From: Symsagittifera roscoffensis
Lineage: Eukaryota; Xenacoelomorpha; Acoela; Convolutidae
DNA length: 64,000 nt
Reading direction: 5' to 3'
Assembly (NCBI RefSeq): GCF_963678635.1
Contig: NC_087070.1
Coordinates: forward strand, 48,775,467-48,839,466
The notes beneath the pieces are model-generated. The model did not search any database and was not told the DNA's origin. It saw only the letters and a program-made list of their open reading frames with translations. Positions 13,434 to 21,642 of this stretch are shown in pieces. The stretch's first letter is position 1, and every line of letters starts with the position of its first letter. Both the position numbers and the translations under genes were made by a program.

Positions 13434-16400
13434 AAACCAGGTCACCGAGGTTGACCTTTATAGACCAAAAGGCTAATCATACAATTCCATAAACTGCGTC
13501 TACGAAAAAATACGAAACATACAAATTTCGGATCTCTCTAACTATATTCCCCTTTTGCAAAAAAGGGATATTCGTTACCAGGTATAAAATTCTCATAGGC
13601 TTAACCAATGATTTATTCAATTATTGTGGGGATATTCGTTGCTAGGTGCCCGAGGGAAAAAGGGGTATTATTAAAGAGATCTTATATTTCATACATTGTA
13701 CTAAACTGGCGTCATTGAGTTTTCTAAGAACTTTTTTGTTTTGGCATAAAAGTCGGTATATCGTCATGAATAAAAAAGAAAACTGTTTTCCAGAAAAATG
13801 CCAATCATACAATTTTCATTAACTAGTTTCATAATTGCCTGAAATTCTTATTATTTTTTTTCAAAATTTAGTTTTTGCTTGCAAAATTTAGTTTTTTTTA
13901 TGTGCATAACGTAGTCTTGAAAAGACAAAAATATATATTGAAAGATTTGTGTGCGACAACTCCAAAGCAAGTTATGCCGCTTCCCATGCATTTTAATTGC
14001 AAGACCGGCCAAACTTTGATGAATTTAGATGCCTTTGATGACTCTAGTTATGAGTAAACGAAGGTCTTTGTCACTTGTGCTCGGTCACAAACACAACCCA
14101 AAAATTTTAGAAAAAAAATCAAACTTTTAAAAAAATCAACTTTTTTGGTTTTTGGAAAAATTTTAGTTGTTTCCAAATATAAAAAATCACTGATCATTAA
14201 CCTCACATGCAAATTTTTATACTCATAAAATTTCATGAAAAGTGTATGAATTCGATTTTTCCATTTATGAAAACTGTTTAGCATTTTCGGTAGGGCGACA
14301 ATTCGTATCAGGCGACAATTCGTAATAAGGCATTGGCAAGTAGAATAAGCTTGCTCCGCTTCGCTCCGGTGCGCTTACATCCGGAACGAGAGGAATACTG
14401 TGCGTGAATCAGTGTTCCCCGCTTAATCTAATGTTACGAATTGTCGCCTAACGAACGTATTTGGTCAACCAGGGCAATTTCATGGTATTTTTTTCATTTA
14501 AACAACTCAAATTTCTAATTCTCGAAACATGAGAAGCCAGAATTCAAATAAGAACAGCAACTGATTTACTGAAATTGAGTAAAGTGTTTAAACGTAGTTA
14601 GACTCCCGCGTTTATTTTTTAATGCTGGATGTTTACAATATTTCGCAACGTTTAAGTACATATACCCCATGGTGAAAGTTTAATCAATACTTTTAAAATG
14701 CATAGATTAACTTAAAACGTTTTGGAAATAAAAAAAAATCCGTTAAATGATTACAAAACCGGGTCGAGGTCCTTACTTTTTGTTTCAACCGTCTCGAACA
14801 AAATTCGGAGTGATTCGACTGTCCTGACAGAATTCGGGTATGTTTTTACTATATTCAAACACAAAAAAAGTGCTCTGCTGTGCTCGACTCATGCAAGATT
14901 TGTTTCGACCATCTCGACCGTGTTCGACCCAAAGCATACCTGTTTGCATACACCTTTTAGATCAATTTTCACTTTTTCCGACTTTCTCGGCCAGTTTCGT
15001 TGTTTTGACCAACTCGTCCAATTCGTCGACTTTTCTCGATATTGATTTTATCTCGGTTGATTTCTCTCTCTTATTAAAATTTTTTTTTTCGAATTGACAA
15101 CTCAAAATTCCACCAGAGTTAAGTGGTTTTTCACCGTCTAGACCAAATTCGTATTATTTTTCTGCTTTCTCGATATTGATTTTGCCTTTTTTAATTTTTT
15201 ATTTTCAAAATTCAGTCAAATACTCTTTTGTGGTCTCAAAAAACCACAATCCGAAATCTCCAAGAAAGCGATGACTCAATCGCCTCGTATAGCCTTTATC
15301 TTTAGATATTTCTTAGTTTTCAATTCGTAAATTTCTCATGAGTTCATTTTCTCTTCCGTTGTGTTTACTTTTCGACGGATTAGAATTGTGTATTTTTGTT
15401 CCGATTTTCGTAACGAAAGTAACGGAATATTTGTGCTCAGGATGGGTTTTTTTCTTCAGACAAATTTCGACTTTTTAACTAGCCATTTTTGACGGATTTT
15501 TTAAAATATCACTCAAAAGGTATTTTTGTCCTGAGCTTAAACTTGAAAAGATACTTTACCTGTGATCATGTTTTGTAAATTAATGGGGGTTTAAAGATTG
15601 CAATTTTGGCCAATTTGGGACAAATAACACGTGACGTAAGCGGAGATTTAATTCGTCTTGGAAATCGTTCCAAATTGGTTGAGGAAGCTTATTTGCCATA
15701 ATTAATATATTACTACGAGCAAAATTTATGACTTTGTACTGTATATGGCGTGTGGGGGATGATTTTCACTAAATAAATCTCAAATTAGAAAAAAATGTTC
15801 ACTTTTTTTCATGTTATTACTGCTCCATAGACCTTAAAAGGCAGTCGCAACATTCAGGGCTCCGCCCTGATACGAGCAGTCTTGTTTGTCGTTTACTGGC
15901 GAGTACGAATACGAGGTTGCCCTGTTACAGACCACATTATTTAAACACTTACTTCTGATTGGTTAACTAATTCATATTTCTGTAATTCGGTCCTTCTGCC
16001 ATAATCGATTACCCCAGGGCGTAGCAATTAACATGCAAAGATAAAAGCATGCACTCATTGCTTTTATTATTTTTTTCATTCAGTCGGACAATAATTTAAC
16101 CAAAAGTTTTAATTATTTTCAAAAACTTATTAGTTGAGGATACTTAACTTTATTTTAGCTTAATTAAACAACCGGCAAACTTTTAAAATTAAAGAATCAG
16201 CACTTAATTTGATTTTTAAAAACTTCGGTTAACAAAACTTGAAACGGCAAACGAGATTTTGTTTCGGTCTTTTTTAGGGAAGAGGATTTTAACTTGATCC
16301 GAAAATTTTTCTGGCCCACACACTCACCTCCATGAGGATGACTAATTTGTATCCGTCTGAGAAGTCGGTGGCCAAATCACTGACTTTGTTCCCACTGCTC

Positions 16401-16513
16401 TTCAGCTGTTCATTGACCCAGTTGGTGAATGTCTTCTTCTGGATTGAGATCCACCTGTCGTCGCCAGAGGGCTGGTTGAACCCTCGCGCCTCAATCGATC
16501 TTGTCTCATTCAT
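40..16513 (-). CDS. jbug: Filamin with three CH domains (jitterbug type), 5' part of gene, 13 exons seen
   Basis: This gene codes for an actin-crosslinking filamin: N-terminal calponin-homology (CH) domains bind F-actin, and Ig-like filamin repeats form the rod. Exons, from the start codon downwards: 16513-16328, 13314-13158, 12555-12351, 11383-11211, 10843-10622, 10285-9960, 9539-9183, 7782-7660, 6302-6060, 5814-5616, 1494-1322, 1032-891, 207-about 40. Every junction keeps phase (0,1,2,1,1,0,0,0,0,1,0,1), giving about 835 codons before the last visible exon. Order: CH1 (exons 1-3), CH2 (3-5), CH3 (5-6), a Ser/Asn-rich linker (6-8), then filamin repeats (8-13). Vertebrate filamins and Drosophila cheerio have two CH domains; three is the jitterbug arrangement. 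Gene and remaining repeats continue beyond the left edge. Introns are GT-AG except one GC-AG. Filamin identity is certain in my view; jitterbug orthology is inferred from the domain order. Confidence 0.85.
891..1032 (-). CDS. jbug: Filamin exon 12: filamin repeat, second part
   Basis: It encodes a repeat segment with MGQYIGMFKTANTGPHLAYV and HNALVNG, the G.y...f.P...G.h.v.v......v.gsP pattern. The acceptor is TTGCAG, the donor GTTAGT and the exit phase 1. Confidence 0.82.
1322..1494 (-). CDS. jbug: Filamin exon 11: end of one filamin repeat and start of the next
   Basis: It begins HYNISALFNGENVMNSP, the NGe.v..SPf end of a filamin repeat, and continues with the next repeat to REAGPGEPE, the conserved AGpG-l motif. 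The acceptor is TTCAG. The lower border is chosen because GTCATT follows the last family-like codon and gives correct phase with exon 12. That donor is weak, so this end is less certain. Confidence 0.78.
1500..5600. other. Long filamin intron, mostly unrecognised AT-rich DNA
   Basis: No exon with filamin-like coding could be found between exons 11 and 10. The stretch is AT-rich with a 16-base poly-C tract near 3390. The part between roughly 4035 and 5475 is bounded by sequences sharing AACACC and TACATTTTAAAAC in opposite orientation. It may be one inserted element (see separate entry). Confidence 0.5.
4035..5475. mobile_element. Possible non-autonomous DNA element with inverted ends
   Basis: The left part contains CGGTGTCCTACAATTTAATG and AACACCGTACATTTTAAAAC; the right part contains CGGTGTTAAGTC and the reverse complement of a near match to TACATTTTAAAAC, plus GTAGGGTGTTAAGTTG. 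These imperfect inverted copies suggest the ends of a 1.4 kb element with no coding capacity. I could not fix the exact ends or a target duplication. Confidence 0.35.
5616..5814 (-). CDS. jbug: Filamin exon 10: filamin repeat, first part
   Basis: The exon encodes a Cys-rich strand pair (CGCSVGDMISFRCVGPDNN) and ends FSFTPKLLG, the F.P...G signature that precedes h/yxixvxxNG in filamin repeats. Exon 11 supplies exactly that continuation. The acceptor is TTCCAG, the donor GTAAAA and the exit phase 1. Confidence 0.82.
6060..6302 (-). CDS. jbug: Filamin exon 9: filamin repeat
   Basis: It encodes 81 residues, including DLKDIAISVDSPSGTKQ, a middle with VVSVSPNETGDHFVICSI, and NKPVRGTPFEMFVLP. The strand order PxG....v..sP.e.G.h.i.i...g..v.GSPF is diagnostic of Ig-like filamin repeats. 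The SPF position reads TPF here. The acceptor is TTCAG and the donor GTAAAT, both in phase 0. Confidence 0.88.
6371..6930 (-). repeat. Interspersed repeat family with hairpin 3' end, copy in filamin intron
   Basis: Read on the minus strand, the copy starts near TTGTTCCGACTTTCG, passes GGAATATTTGTGCTCGGGGT and a tract with GGCGTGTGGGGTGATGATTT, and ends in the hairpin CAGGGCTTCGCCCTGGTACG and GAGTAGTCTTG. Close copies lie at 15395-15890 and 52930-53410, with fragments elsewhere. It has no coding capacity. Class is unknown: no clear inverted ends or target duplication were found. Confidence 0.7.
7660..7782 (-). CDS. jbug: Filamin exon 8: start of a filamin repeat
   Basis: A 41-codon, phase-0 exon ending in CPAVFIGDMV, like the first strands of an Ig-like filamin repeat (P.f.vgd.v.f). 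The acceptor is TTTCAG and the donor GTCAGA. Its frame leads directly into VKFNLSL of the next exon. Confidence is moderate because the first half of the exon is linker-like. Confidence 0.7.
8325..8540. mobile_element. MITE of the GGATC-TTAA-CTCCCCC family, variant copy
   Basis: The copy has CTACTTAACAATCTCCCCC near the left end and AGGGGAGGTCGTTAAGTTG near the right, with the conserved core GCATTCTGATTGGTCGAAAA. Related copies are at 12930-13140, 50302-50501, 51082-51265, 54565-54740 and 55443-55645. No clean target duplication is visible for this copy. Confidence 0.65.
8755..9107. mobile_element. hAT-type MITE with perfect 8-bp target duplication
   Basis: A 353-base element with inverted ends CAGGGGCGGATTTAGG and CTAGATCCGCCCCTG, flanked on both sides by GTGTGGAT (8747-8754 and 9108-9115). 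An 8-bp duplication with ends starting CAGGG is typical of hAT transposons. The inside is non-coding and includes a GCGCGCGCC block. It lies in the filamin intron between exons 8 and 7. Confidence 0.9.
9183..9539 (-). CDS. jbug: Filamin exon 7: Ser/Asn/Pro-rich linker
   Basis: A 119-codon exon in phase 0 at both ends, with acceptor TTCCAG and donor GTAAGT. The product has no fold I recognise; it is rich in Ser, Asn and Pro, includes an Asn run and probably is disordered. It sits between CH3 and the first Ig-like repeat, where jitterbug proteins have a flexible joiner. A symmetric exon of this kind could be skipped without loss of frame. Confidence 0.75.
9960..10285 (-). CDS. jbug: Filamin exon 6: end of CH3 and Gln/Pro-rich linker
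   Basis: The first third completes CH3: AIALCSKNGIESVL, a short turn, then IMNQVAKF, equivalent to the final helix MMAYLTQ of CH domains. The rest is low-complexity linker rich in Gln, Pro, Ser and Arg. Part of the linker (about 10080-10145) is an antisense match to a tRNA B-box (GGTTCGAATCC on the plus strand), read as DSNP in protein. This suggests exonised SINE DNA. The donor is GTAAGC. Confidence 0.8.
10622..10843 (-). CDS. jbug: Filamin exon 5: end of CH2 and start of a third CH domain
   Basis: It begins GMTYISYFL, the conserved MTYLSQF strand that closes CH2. Instead of moving to filamin repeat 1 it enters another CH domain: SLLKWVQTKIPDQRVKNFGS, DWRTGITLCALNNAVFPGSCPDY. The W, DWR.G and ALN positions are those of a type-2-like CH domain. 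The donor is GTGAGT. This exon is the direct evidence for a third CH domain. Confidence 0.88.
11211..11383 (-). CDS. jbug: Filamin exon 4: second half of CH2
   Basis: It encodes ALCNYCDPSMFPDWREMND, then a helix with AIQQAQSRLKVPQLITPEDM. This matches filamin CH2 (ALVDSCAPGLCPDW, AMQQADDWLGVPQVITPEE) closely in length and order. The acceptor is AAACAG and the donor GTAAAT. Phase runs from 2 in to 1 out, consistent with both neighbours. Confidence 0.9.
11491..11919. mobile_element. hAT-type MITE, second copy, 8-bp target duplication
   Basis: It is flanked by TGTAAACC at 11483-11490 and 11920-11927. The ends are CAGTAGCGTGC and GCACACGCCACTG, a variant of the family at 8755. The inside shares the CTAAAGGCGCCAA block, the GCGCGCGCC block and the GGAGAGCTCG block. 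It contains poly-G and poly-C runs near both ends. Confidence 0.88.
12351..12555 (-). CDS. jbug: Filamin exon 3: end of CH1, start of CH2
   Basis: It encodes ASDIVDQNLKLILGVVWKLI, the near-invariant CH1 ending of actin-binding domains (DIVDGNxKLxLGLIW). After a Gly/Lys-rich spacer comes the first half of CH2 (LLDLVNTLLPDLGGVKNFSS, then DWNSGVAL). The acceptor is TTCCAG, the donor GTGAAC, and the exit phase 2. The LG-W motif is part of the conserved actin-binding surface. Confidence 0.9.
12930..13140. mobile_element. MITE of the GGATC-TTAA-CTCCCCC family in filamin intron 2
   Basis: It contains CCCTTAACAATCTGCCCCC, AGAATCTCTACGCC, the core GCGTTATGATTGGTCAAAAG and a right end near GTTTAGTAGATCC. 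It is about 20 bases from the GC donor of filamin exon 2. Ends are approximate. Confidence 0.6.
13158..13314 (-). CDS. jbug: Filamin exon 2: middle of CH1, ends at a GC donor
   Basis: It continues CH1: the residues RKPNKTQLRVHQMETVEFAL, followed by NIMKFEKLDLTNI, correspond to the helix RxQxxENVxxALxFL of filamin CH1. The acceptor is TTGTAG. The exon ends in phase 1 at ATAG, followed by GCAAGT, so this intron is GC-AG. That reading is forced because the next exon restores a Gly codon only if the G is kept. The piece before RKPNK is longer than in vertebrate filamin. A long CT/AG microsatellite lies just upstream in the intron. Confidence 0.82.
13342..13433. repeat. CT/TTTCTC microsatellite
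   Basis: About 90 bases of nearly pure CT dinucleotides broken by a few TTTCTC units. It sits just upstream of filamin exon 2 on the coding strand, where it reads as GA repeats. The open frame across it is an artefact of low complexity. Confidence 0.95.
14310..14449. mobile_element. 140-base palindromic-ended MITE
   Basis: The left end AGGCGACAATTCGTAA and right end TTACGAATTGTCGCCT are perfect reverse complements. A second, partial copy of the left end (GGCGACAATTCGTATC) lies just outside at 14294. Related decayed ends occur near 33510 and 34090. The inside has GC-rich blocks unlike the surroundings. No coding capacity. Confidence 0.75.
15395..15890 (+). repeat. Interspersed repeat family with hairpin 3' end, copy 2
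   Basis: It starts near TTTGTTCCGATTTTCG, has GGAATATTTGTGCTCAGGAT, TATGGCGTGTGGGGGATGAT and TTATTACTGCTCCATAGACC, and ends CAGGGCTCCGCCCTGATACG then GAGCAGTCTTG. It matches the copies at 6371-6930 (opposite strand) and 52930-53410 over nearly all of its length. Confidence 0.75.
16328..16513 (-). CDS. jbug: Filamin exon 1: start codon and first half of CH1
   Basis: The exon opens with ATG at 16513 and codes 62 residues with the CH1 signature: a W-x-x-x-Q-x-x-TFT-x-W stretch, then DLATDFSDGYKLVILME, matching the filamin pattern in which this helix ends in LLEVLS. The donor after the ATGGAG codons reads GTGAGT. It is the most N-terminal coding exon I can find, and the short leader before CH1 fits filamins. 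An upstream non-coding exon is possible but not visible. Confidence 0.85.
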
Positions 16514-19400
16514 AATATCCTTAAGAGTCCTTAAACAAAAATATCCTTAAATATTTGTTCCTGAATTTTCGGCCAATCATAATTGAGCAATTTACATGTA
16601 ACGCTTAAAAAGTTTAATGTGAATTGAATGCTGAGGTGGAAGATCTTAACTTGGTATATCTGGAGTAAGGTATTTTGGTTCGAAGATTTACTCTCGTGTC
16701 TCACCCAATATCCTTAAAAAATGTACTTATCTGGTTTTTTTATTTAATCCGCTCAAAATAATTCAACAGCGAATCAGTCACTGATTGAAAGCGTTGTTCA
16801 AAATGAGTCTCAATAATGTTCTTAACTTCAACGAATCAGATTTGAGTAGTTTTCATTGTCATAATTTGATCATTTGGACGAAGTAAGCAAAAGTAAGTGG
16901 GATTCTCATGCCAGAAGGACCGAATTCCCGAAAAGTTGGTCAGCCAATCAAAATTCAGTACTCAAATACTCGAAAGAGTTAAGCAATAAAAACATAATCG
17001 GTCTTGGGTAGTTTGAATGGCATTGGTTGGTAGAGAGTTTTGAAGTTTTTCAGTTTTCGTAAAAACAGCTACCGTAAAAAGACCTGGGTCTTTTGTAATA
17101 AATGGTCTAAGAAAATTTTGCCTCAAGGGGCCAAAAAATTTTGAAAAAATCAAAACCGACGACCATATTTTAAATCAATTTAAAGCAAGGCTGCTCGTAA
17201 CAATGCAAAATCTAGGATGTTCCGACTGCCCATTAACTGGTCTCGAATATTTTCTGGTTACTGAAATATTGACAAACTATGAAAATTATTAAAATCAAGT
17301 TTCACTATTAAAACTAGGGACTTGTATGAAATTAAAATAACCACTAAGCTCAATTTAATTCATAATGGAACAATTCTGTAGCGCTGGATAATTCGCCATG
17401 CGTAAATACTACGCGTTACACTTTCAGCATAAATTGACAGCAGTTTATTTAGACTCGTTTAACTGCTAACATAAAAACAGGATAGTTTAGTGGAGAGCAC
17501 GACCGTTCTGAGAACACAAAGCTTACGAGATTAGCTCACCGAATACATCATTCGTTTGAAAATAGACAAAAAATCAAAAAAAAAATGCTGACACATTTGT
17601 TCACTTGATAATGCTAGTCATTTAATTTCATTCAATGAAAATTGCCACTTTTTTTTCAAAAACAAAATTGAAAACAGGAAAAACATTTATAGTTCTTCTT
17701 TTTAGTCGCAAAATCCTTCCTAGGTACAAACAATGAATTATCGAAAAAAAATTGCATACAAAGTTGGAATTTCTGTCTATAAAGTAGTCCAGGCACAGTG
17801 TTTTTGCACAAAAATAAGAAAAAACAGAAATTTGTTATGTATGAAGCCAAATTTTTGTTGTTTAAGTTAGTAAGATGAATATAAAGCCTGACAAAAAACA
17901 CAGGTAGCAAAACGTTTAAAAAAGAAGATTTTAAGCCGTGCACAACGAATTTCAAATTTTTGATATGATGATGTGTGAAGTTTCAAAATTAACTTACTTG
18001 GCGAATTTCCAAATGCATTTTATCTGAGAGGTTCTTGCCACACAATTTATTGGTTTTTCCTTATGATAAAAACTAAAAGCGGAACTGAAAAAAATCAATA
18101 ACTTTCACATTAGGATGAAACGCTAGCCACACAATTTTATACAACAAGAAAATGCTAGTCCTAAGTCATTACCAAGCCAAACTGTGCACTGGATAGGCAC
18201 AAAACGCTAGCCACATAATTTTATACAACAAGAAAATGCTAGTCCTAAGTCATTACCAAGCCAAACTGTGCACAAATTTTAAATGTGTGTAAGTCTGTGG
18301 AATCCAGAGAAGTCTTTAAAAAAGTGAAAACTTTGTCGGAGCGATCGAAGAAACCGAAAACAAAAGAACAACAAAGAGAGCGTTCTTGATGAGGAATCTG
18401 TTAAAATATCAGAATACCCAGGTTGGCCTCGTGTGAAATTTAATGACGAGCTTTTTTTTGAACCCGGGGTGTTTACCCCGAGAGACAAATTCTTTCGAAA
18501 ATTTGTCTGAATAAAAAACCACACCGAGCATAAATGTTCTTTACTTTCTTCGAAAGTCGTTACAAAGTTCTATTTCAATTCCTTACAACCCAAAATGCAA
18601 AAATGTAGTACATCAAACAATTTTCGGTTCGTCACAGCAGTTTTGTGAAACTGCCTATTACGAGCTTAAAACCGATTGAGCAAGTCCGTTTGCCTGCTGA
18701 GGTATGAGCAAAAATGGTATAGAGCAGAATTAACATGTTCGGCCTATTTAAATACATCTATGCTCGCCCAATTGATTGATTTTTTTAATTGATTTTGGTA
18801 CTAAGGAACATTCGGAACAAATAGGACTTTACTTTTATTTTGGCTTTGGTTTGCTTAAAAAAGAATAATTAAGCATAAAAATAAAAATTTGGTTGCAAGC
18901 GACACGTTTTCCAGAAAAAATTCGTGTGAGTTTATTGCACTCTGCAAATTTTGAGGAGAGCTTTTGAAAAACTGCTGAGATATATATTTTTGAAAGTATT
19001 AAAAACTGATGATTTGCTTCTGGCGATGAGTTATTTGGAAATTTGGACAAATCATTTCAGACTTTCTTTATCAAATTGTCAATTTTTTAACACCACTAAT
19101 TAGTAAACTGTTTCATTATTCTCGAAAGACTGGAATACTACAAAAATCGTGTTAAGATAAAAATGGAAAAAAATTGTGCGTGATTCAGTGCACTGAAAAA
19201 ATATCATGGAAAGTCGAGCACCACAATCCGGAGAGCAGCAAAATGAAATGAAGCTCCACATGTTTCAACCGCATTATTTAACCTTGACTTGTATAGTTTA
19301 AAACACAAATGGTTTAGTCGGCATCTAGTAAAAATCCATTGAAACTTTAACCAACGTACAATTGTAGCAAAAAGAGAAAATAGGTGAATAAAATAAACTC
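16514..19400. other. Region upstream of filamin, no gene seen
   Basis: This is AT-rich DNA between the filamin start codon and the gypsy-like element. It holds a fragment of the hairpin-ended repeat (17180-17290, minus), an 84-base tandem duplication (18121-18273) and short runs. The filamin promoter should lie here, but I cannot mark a convincing TATA box or start site. Confidence 0.5.
18121..18273. repeat. Tandem duplication of an 84-base unit
   Basis: Two copies of a roughly 69-base stretch starting CGCTAGCCACA/T and ending GCCAAACTGTGCAC (18121-18189 and 18205-18273) are separated by 15 bases. They differ at about one position, so the duplication is recent. Confidence 0.9.
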
Positions 19401-19404
19401 CTCT

Positions 19405-20014
19405 TGTTCTGATTTCAAATAGAAACAGAAACATGAATTATTTTATTGCGTTAACAAAATGTGACGCCGCCGCCACCACCAAAAGAAATATGTTTTTATT
19501 CCCTTGCAAAAGGAAGGGAAATGCTATTGGAATAATTCGTATAACGTTTTAAGCATTGAGAATTGAAACGACTATTCTCATTCAATACGAATATTAACGA
19601 TTCCTCTCGTAAAATACGAGCATACGAAACCTTCTTCTCGTAAAATACGAATGTACGAATAAAGAATACGAAGTTAAAAGAAACTTCTCATTTGATACGA
19701 AAAGTGGCGTGATTTCCCAATCTGAGTATAAATAGAAGCTCAAAACTACGGGAATTCATTCCAACAATATCTCTTCTAACACCAACACCACTCTCTTCTA
19801 CCACCCCAACCAATCTCTAAAAAATATCTCTAATCTCACCGTTAAAATAGATATTGAGTCAAAAGGCAACTTGCTGTAAATTCATACTAACTTCTTTTTT
19901 TAATAAAATAGTTCTCAGCGAATTTTAGATTTACTTTCTAAGATAGAAAGTAGAAAGGACCCTTTATTCCTAGCAAGCGTTTTGTCCGACGTCTATAGTA
20001 TTGCTAGCGTAATA
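19405..20014 (+). repeat. 5' LTR
   Basis: It is the direct repeat of 32392-33001. It begins TGTTCTGATTTC and ends GCTAGCGTAATA. U3 holds four copies of a TCTC-N-ATACGA motif (19575-19702). A TATA box TATAAATAG lies at 19727-19735, and a polyadenylation signal AATAAA at 19902-19907. R should thus run from about 19757 to about 19925, with U5 to the end. Confidence 0.95.
19575..19702 (+). promoter_or_regulatory. Repeated ATACGA motif array in LTR U3
   Basis: Four related units, TTCTCATTCAATACGAA, CCTCTCGTAAAATACGAG, TTCTCGTAAAATACGAATG and TTCTCATTTGATACGAAA, lie 25 to 150 bases upstream of the TATA box. The spacing is about 30, 31 and 50 bases. Two of them form short hairpins (CTCGTAAAATACGAG). 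The arrangement looks like enhancer sites for one host factor, which I cannot name. The same array is in the 3' LTR. Confidence 0.6.
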
Positions 20015-20017
20015 AAT

Positions 20018-20035
20018 TGGTGCGACCAGTGAGGC
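20018..20035 (+). other. Primer-binding site candidate
   Basis: TGGTGCGACCAGTGAGG starts three bases after the 5' LTR. TGG would pair with the CCA end of a tRNA and the rest with its acceptor and T stem. I cannot name the tRNA from memory. Confidence 0.65.
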
Positions 20036-20238
20036 TCACCTTCTAAAAATTCGCAAAAATTGCTAAAGTCTCAAAAAGAGATAAAAAGCAAAAATTCCAA
20101 TTCTCAAACTGGAGAATTGTTGAAATTTCTCTTACAAATAAAGAGAAGTAATAAATTTCCAAATCGGAAATTTAAGTTTTCTAAACAAATTTATAAACCT
20201 TTCTATCTTTCTTTTTTAAGTTCTAAACTAAATATAAA

Positions 20239-21642
20239 ATGGCTGATACCCCAATATCCCATCCCAACTTGTCTTTAATGACATTTTCGGGAAACGATCC
20301 GAACCAAAATGCTACAGCATTTTGGAATTCAGTTGAAAACAAAATTCTTTTCTCACTAGGTCAAAGACCTGCTGATAATGATGCACGACGCAGCTATGAT
20401 AGCAGACAACGATCCCTATTCGGATCATTGTTAACTGATACATCTCTTGAATGGTTCAATGATAATGTAACCAATGCTACCACATGGGCACAACTCAAAG
20501 ATCTCTTCCTAAACAGATTCACTGACGGACGAGATCAATTCAAACATAGAATTGATGCTGAAAATGCAGCTCGCCAAGATGGCGAATTAATAAAAAATTA
20601 CTTCCACAGAATTAAATCTTCTGTAGATAGAGGATGGCCCGAAAGTATTGATGAAGCCGTTCATGCTACTGAAGCTGCTCAAAATGCTGAGAGAACTATA
20701 CAAAACAGACAAAGAAGTCAAAAGTATATTGATTTCTCAATTAAGGGACTAAGACCTCTAGCCCTTAAACAAAAAGCTCATGAATACATGATAGAGTATC
20801 CAAATGCCAACTGGGATCAATTCACAAATCATGTAATCACTAAGGATCTAACATTCATTGTTGCTACTGATCCTGCTAATAAGTCAACAACGGATAAAAT
20901 GACTTCATTAGAAACTCAAATTAAAGAACTAACAAAATTGATCAAGAATCAAGAAGTTAGTGCAATCAATGATCAGAATTCATTTCAACGACGTCACCCT
21001 GACATCAAGGGAAGACCTAATAGTACACGATTCTGCGAATATTGCAGAATTAATGGACATTCTATATCTAGATGTTCCAAAAAGCAAGTTCAGGACGAAG
21101 TAAATAAGTTGCGAAAAGAACTCACAACAAAAAATGAACGAAGAGTTTCATTTGAAACTGATTATAAACGAAATCGAAGACCGAATAACTTCCCTAACCA
21201 GAGTAACTCTAACCCAAGCAACCGGTTTTGGGATAACCAAAACAGATCTACTAACAATTCAAATCCTAGCCAAAATAACTATGGCATTCGCCATAATTAT
21301 AACTATAACGGAAACAATTTCCAAAAGGCTAATGCACAATCGTCTTTCAATAACAAAAGACCCCAAACCTATGATGATAGGTATCCCAGAGAAAACAAAT
21401 TCAGAGAAAATGAACAAGTTGCTAAACAGTTCTACGACCAAGAAAATAGGCAATTCAATAGTAACCCTAGAGGTCGACCATATAACACTGGAAGCTATAA
21501 TAGGAATAACAGTCGAGACTCAACGCGATCTCAATCACCAAATTTTAGATCGAATCAAATACAGTCTGAAACTACCCACTGGGTTGAGGAAGAAGTCAAT
21601 TACTGTGATGCTATCACTGATTTCTTTCCTTTAAACTATTAA
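20239..21642 (+). CDS. gag: gag of the gypsy-like element
   Basis: A 467-codon open frame, apparently whole. The first half is a capsid-like helical region typical of gypsy Gag (W..F...F), about residues 20-215. A zinc knuckle C-x2-C-x4-H-x4-C (CEYCRINGHSISRC) lies near residues 263-276. The C-terminal 180 residues are Asn/Arg/Ser-rich, a basic nucleic-acid-binding tail. The product would form the particle and package RNA. The frame ends one codon after a TTTAAAC heptamer, and pol lies in the -1 frame. A related but decayed gag start is seen at 45599 on the minus strand. Confidence 0.93.
   Translation: MADTPISHPNLSLMTFSGNDPNQNATAFWNSVENKILFSLGQRPADNDARRSYDSRQRSLFGSLLTDTSLEWFNDNVTNATTWAQLKDLFLNRFTDGRDQFKHRIDAENAARQDGELIKNYFHRIKSSVDRGWPESIDEAVHATEAAQNAERTIQNRQRSQKYIDFSIKGLRPLALKQKAHEYMIEYPNANWDQFTNHVITKDLTFIVATDPANKSTTDKMTSLETQIKELTKLIKNQEVSAINDQNSFQRRHPDIKGRPNSTRFCEYCRINGHSISRCSKKQVQDEVNKLRKELTTKNERRVSFETDYKRNRRPNNFPNQSNSNPSNRFWDNQNRSTNNSNPSQNNYGIRHNYNYNGNNFQKANAQSSFNNKRPQTYDDRYPRENKFRENEQVAKQFYDQENRQFNSNPRGRPYNTGSYNRNNSRDSTRSQSPNFRSNQIQSETTHWVEEEVNYCDAITDFFPLNY

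Noticed and set aside
13225-13476. Open frame of Leu-Ser repeats
   Set aside because: It is the translation of the CT microsatellite and of the reverse strand of filamin exon 2.
21134-21634. Second long frame overlapping gag
   Set aside because: It is a shadow of the Asn/Arg-rich gag tail, with Ile/Thr-biased composition and no motif.
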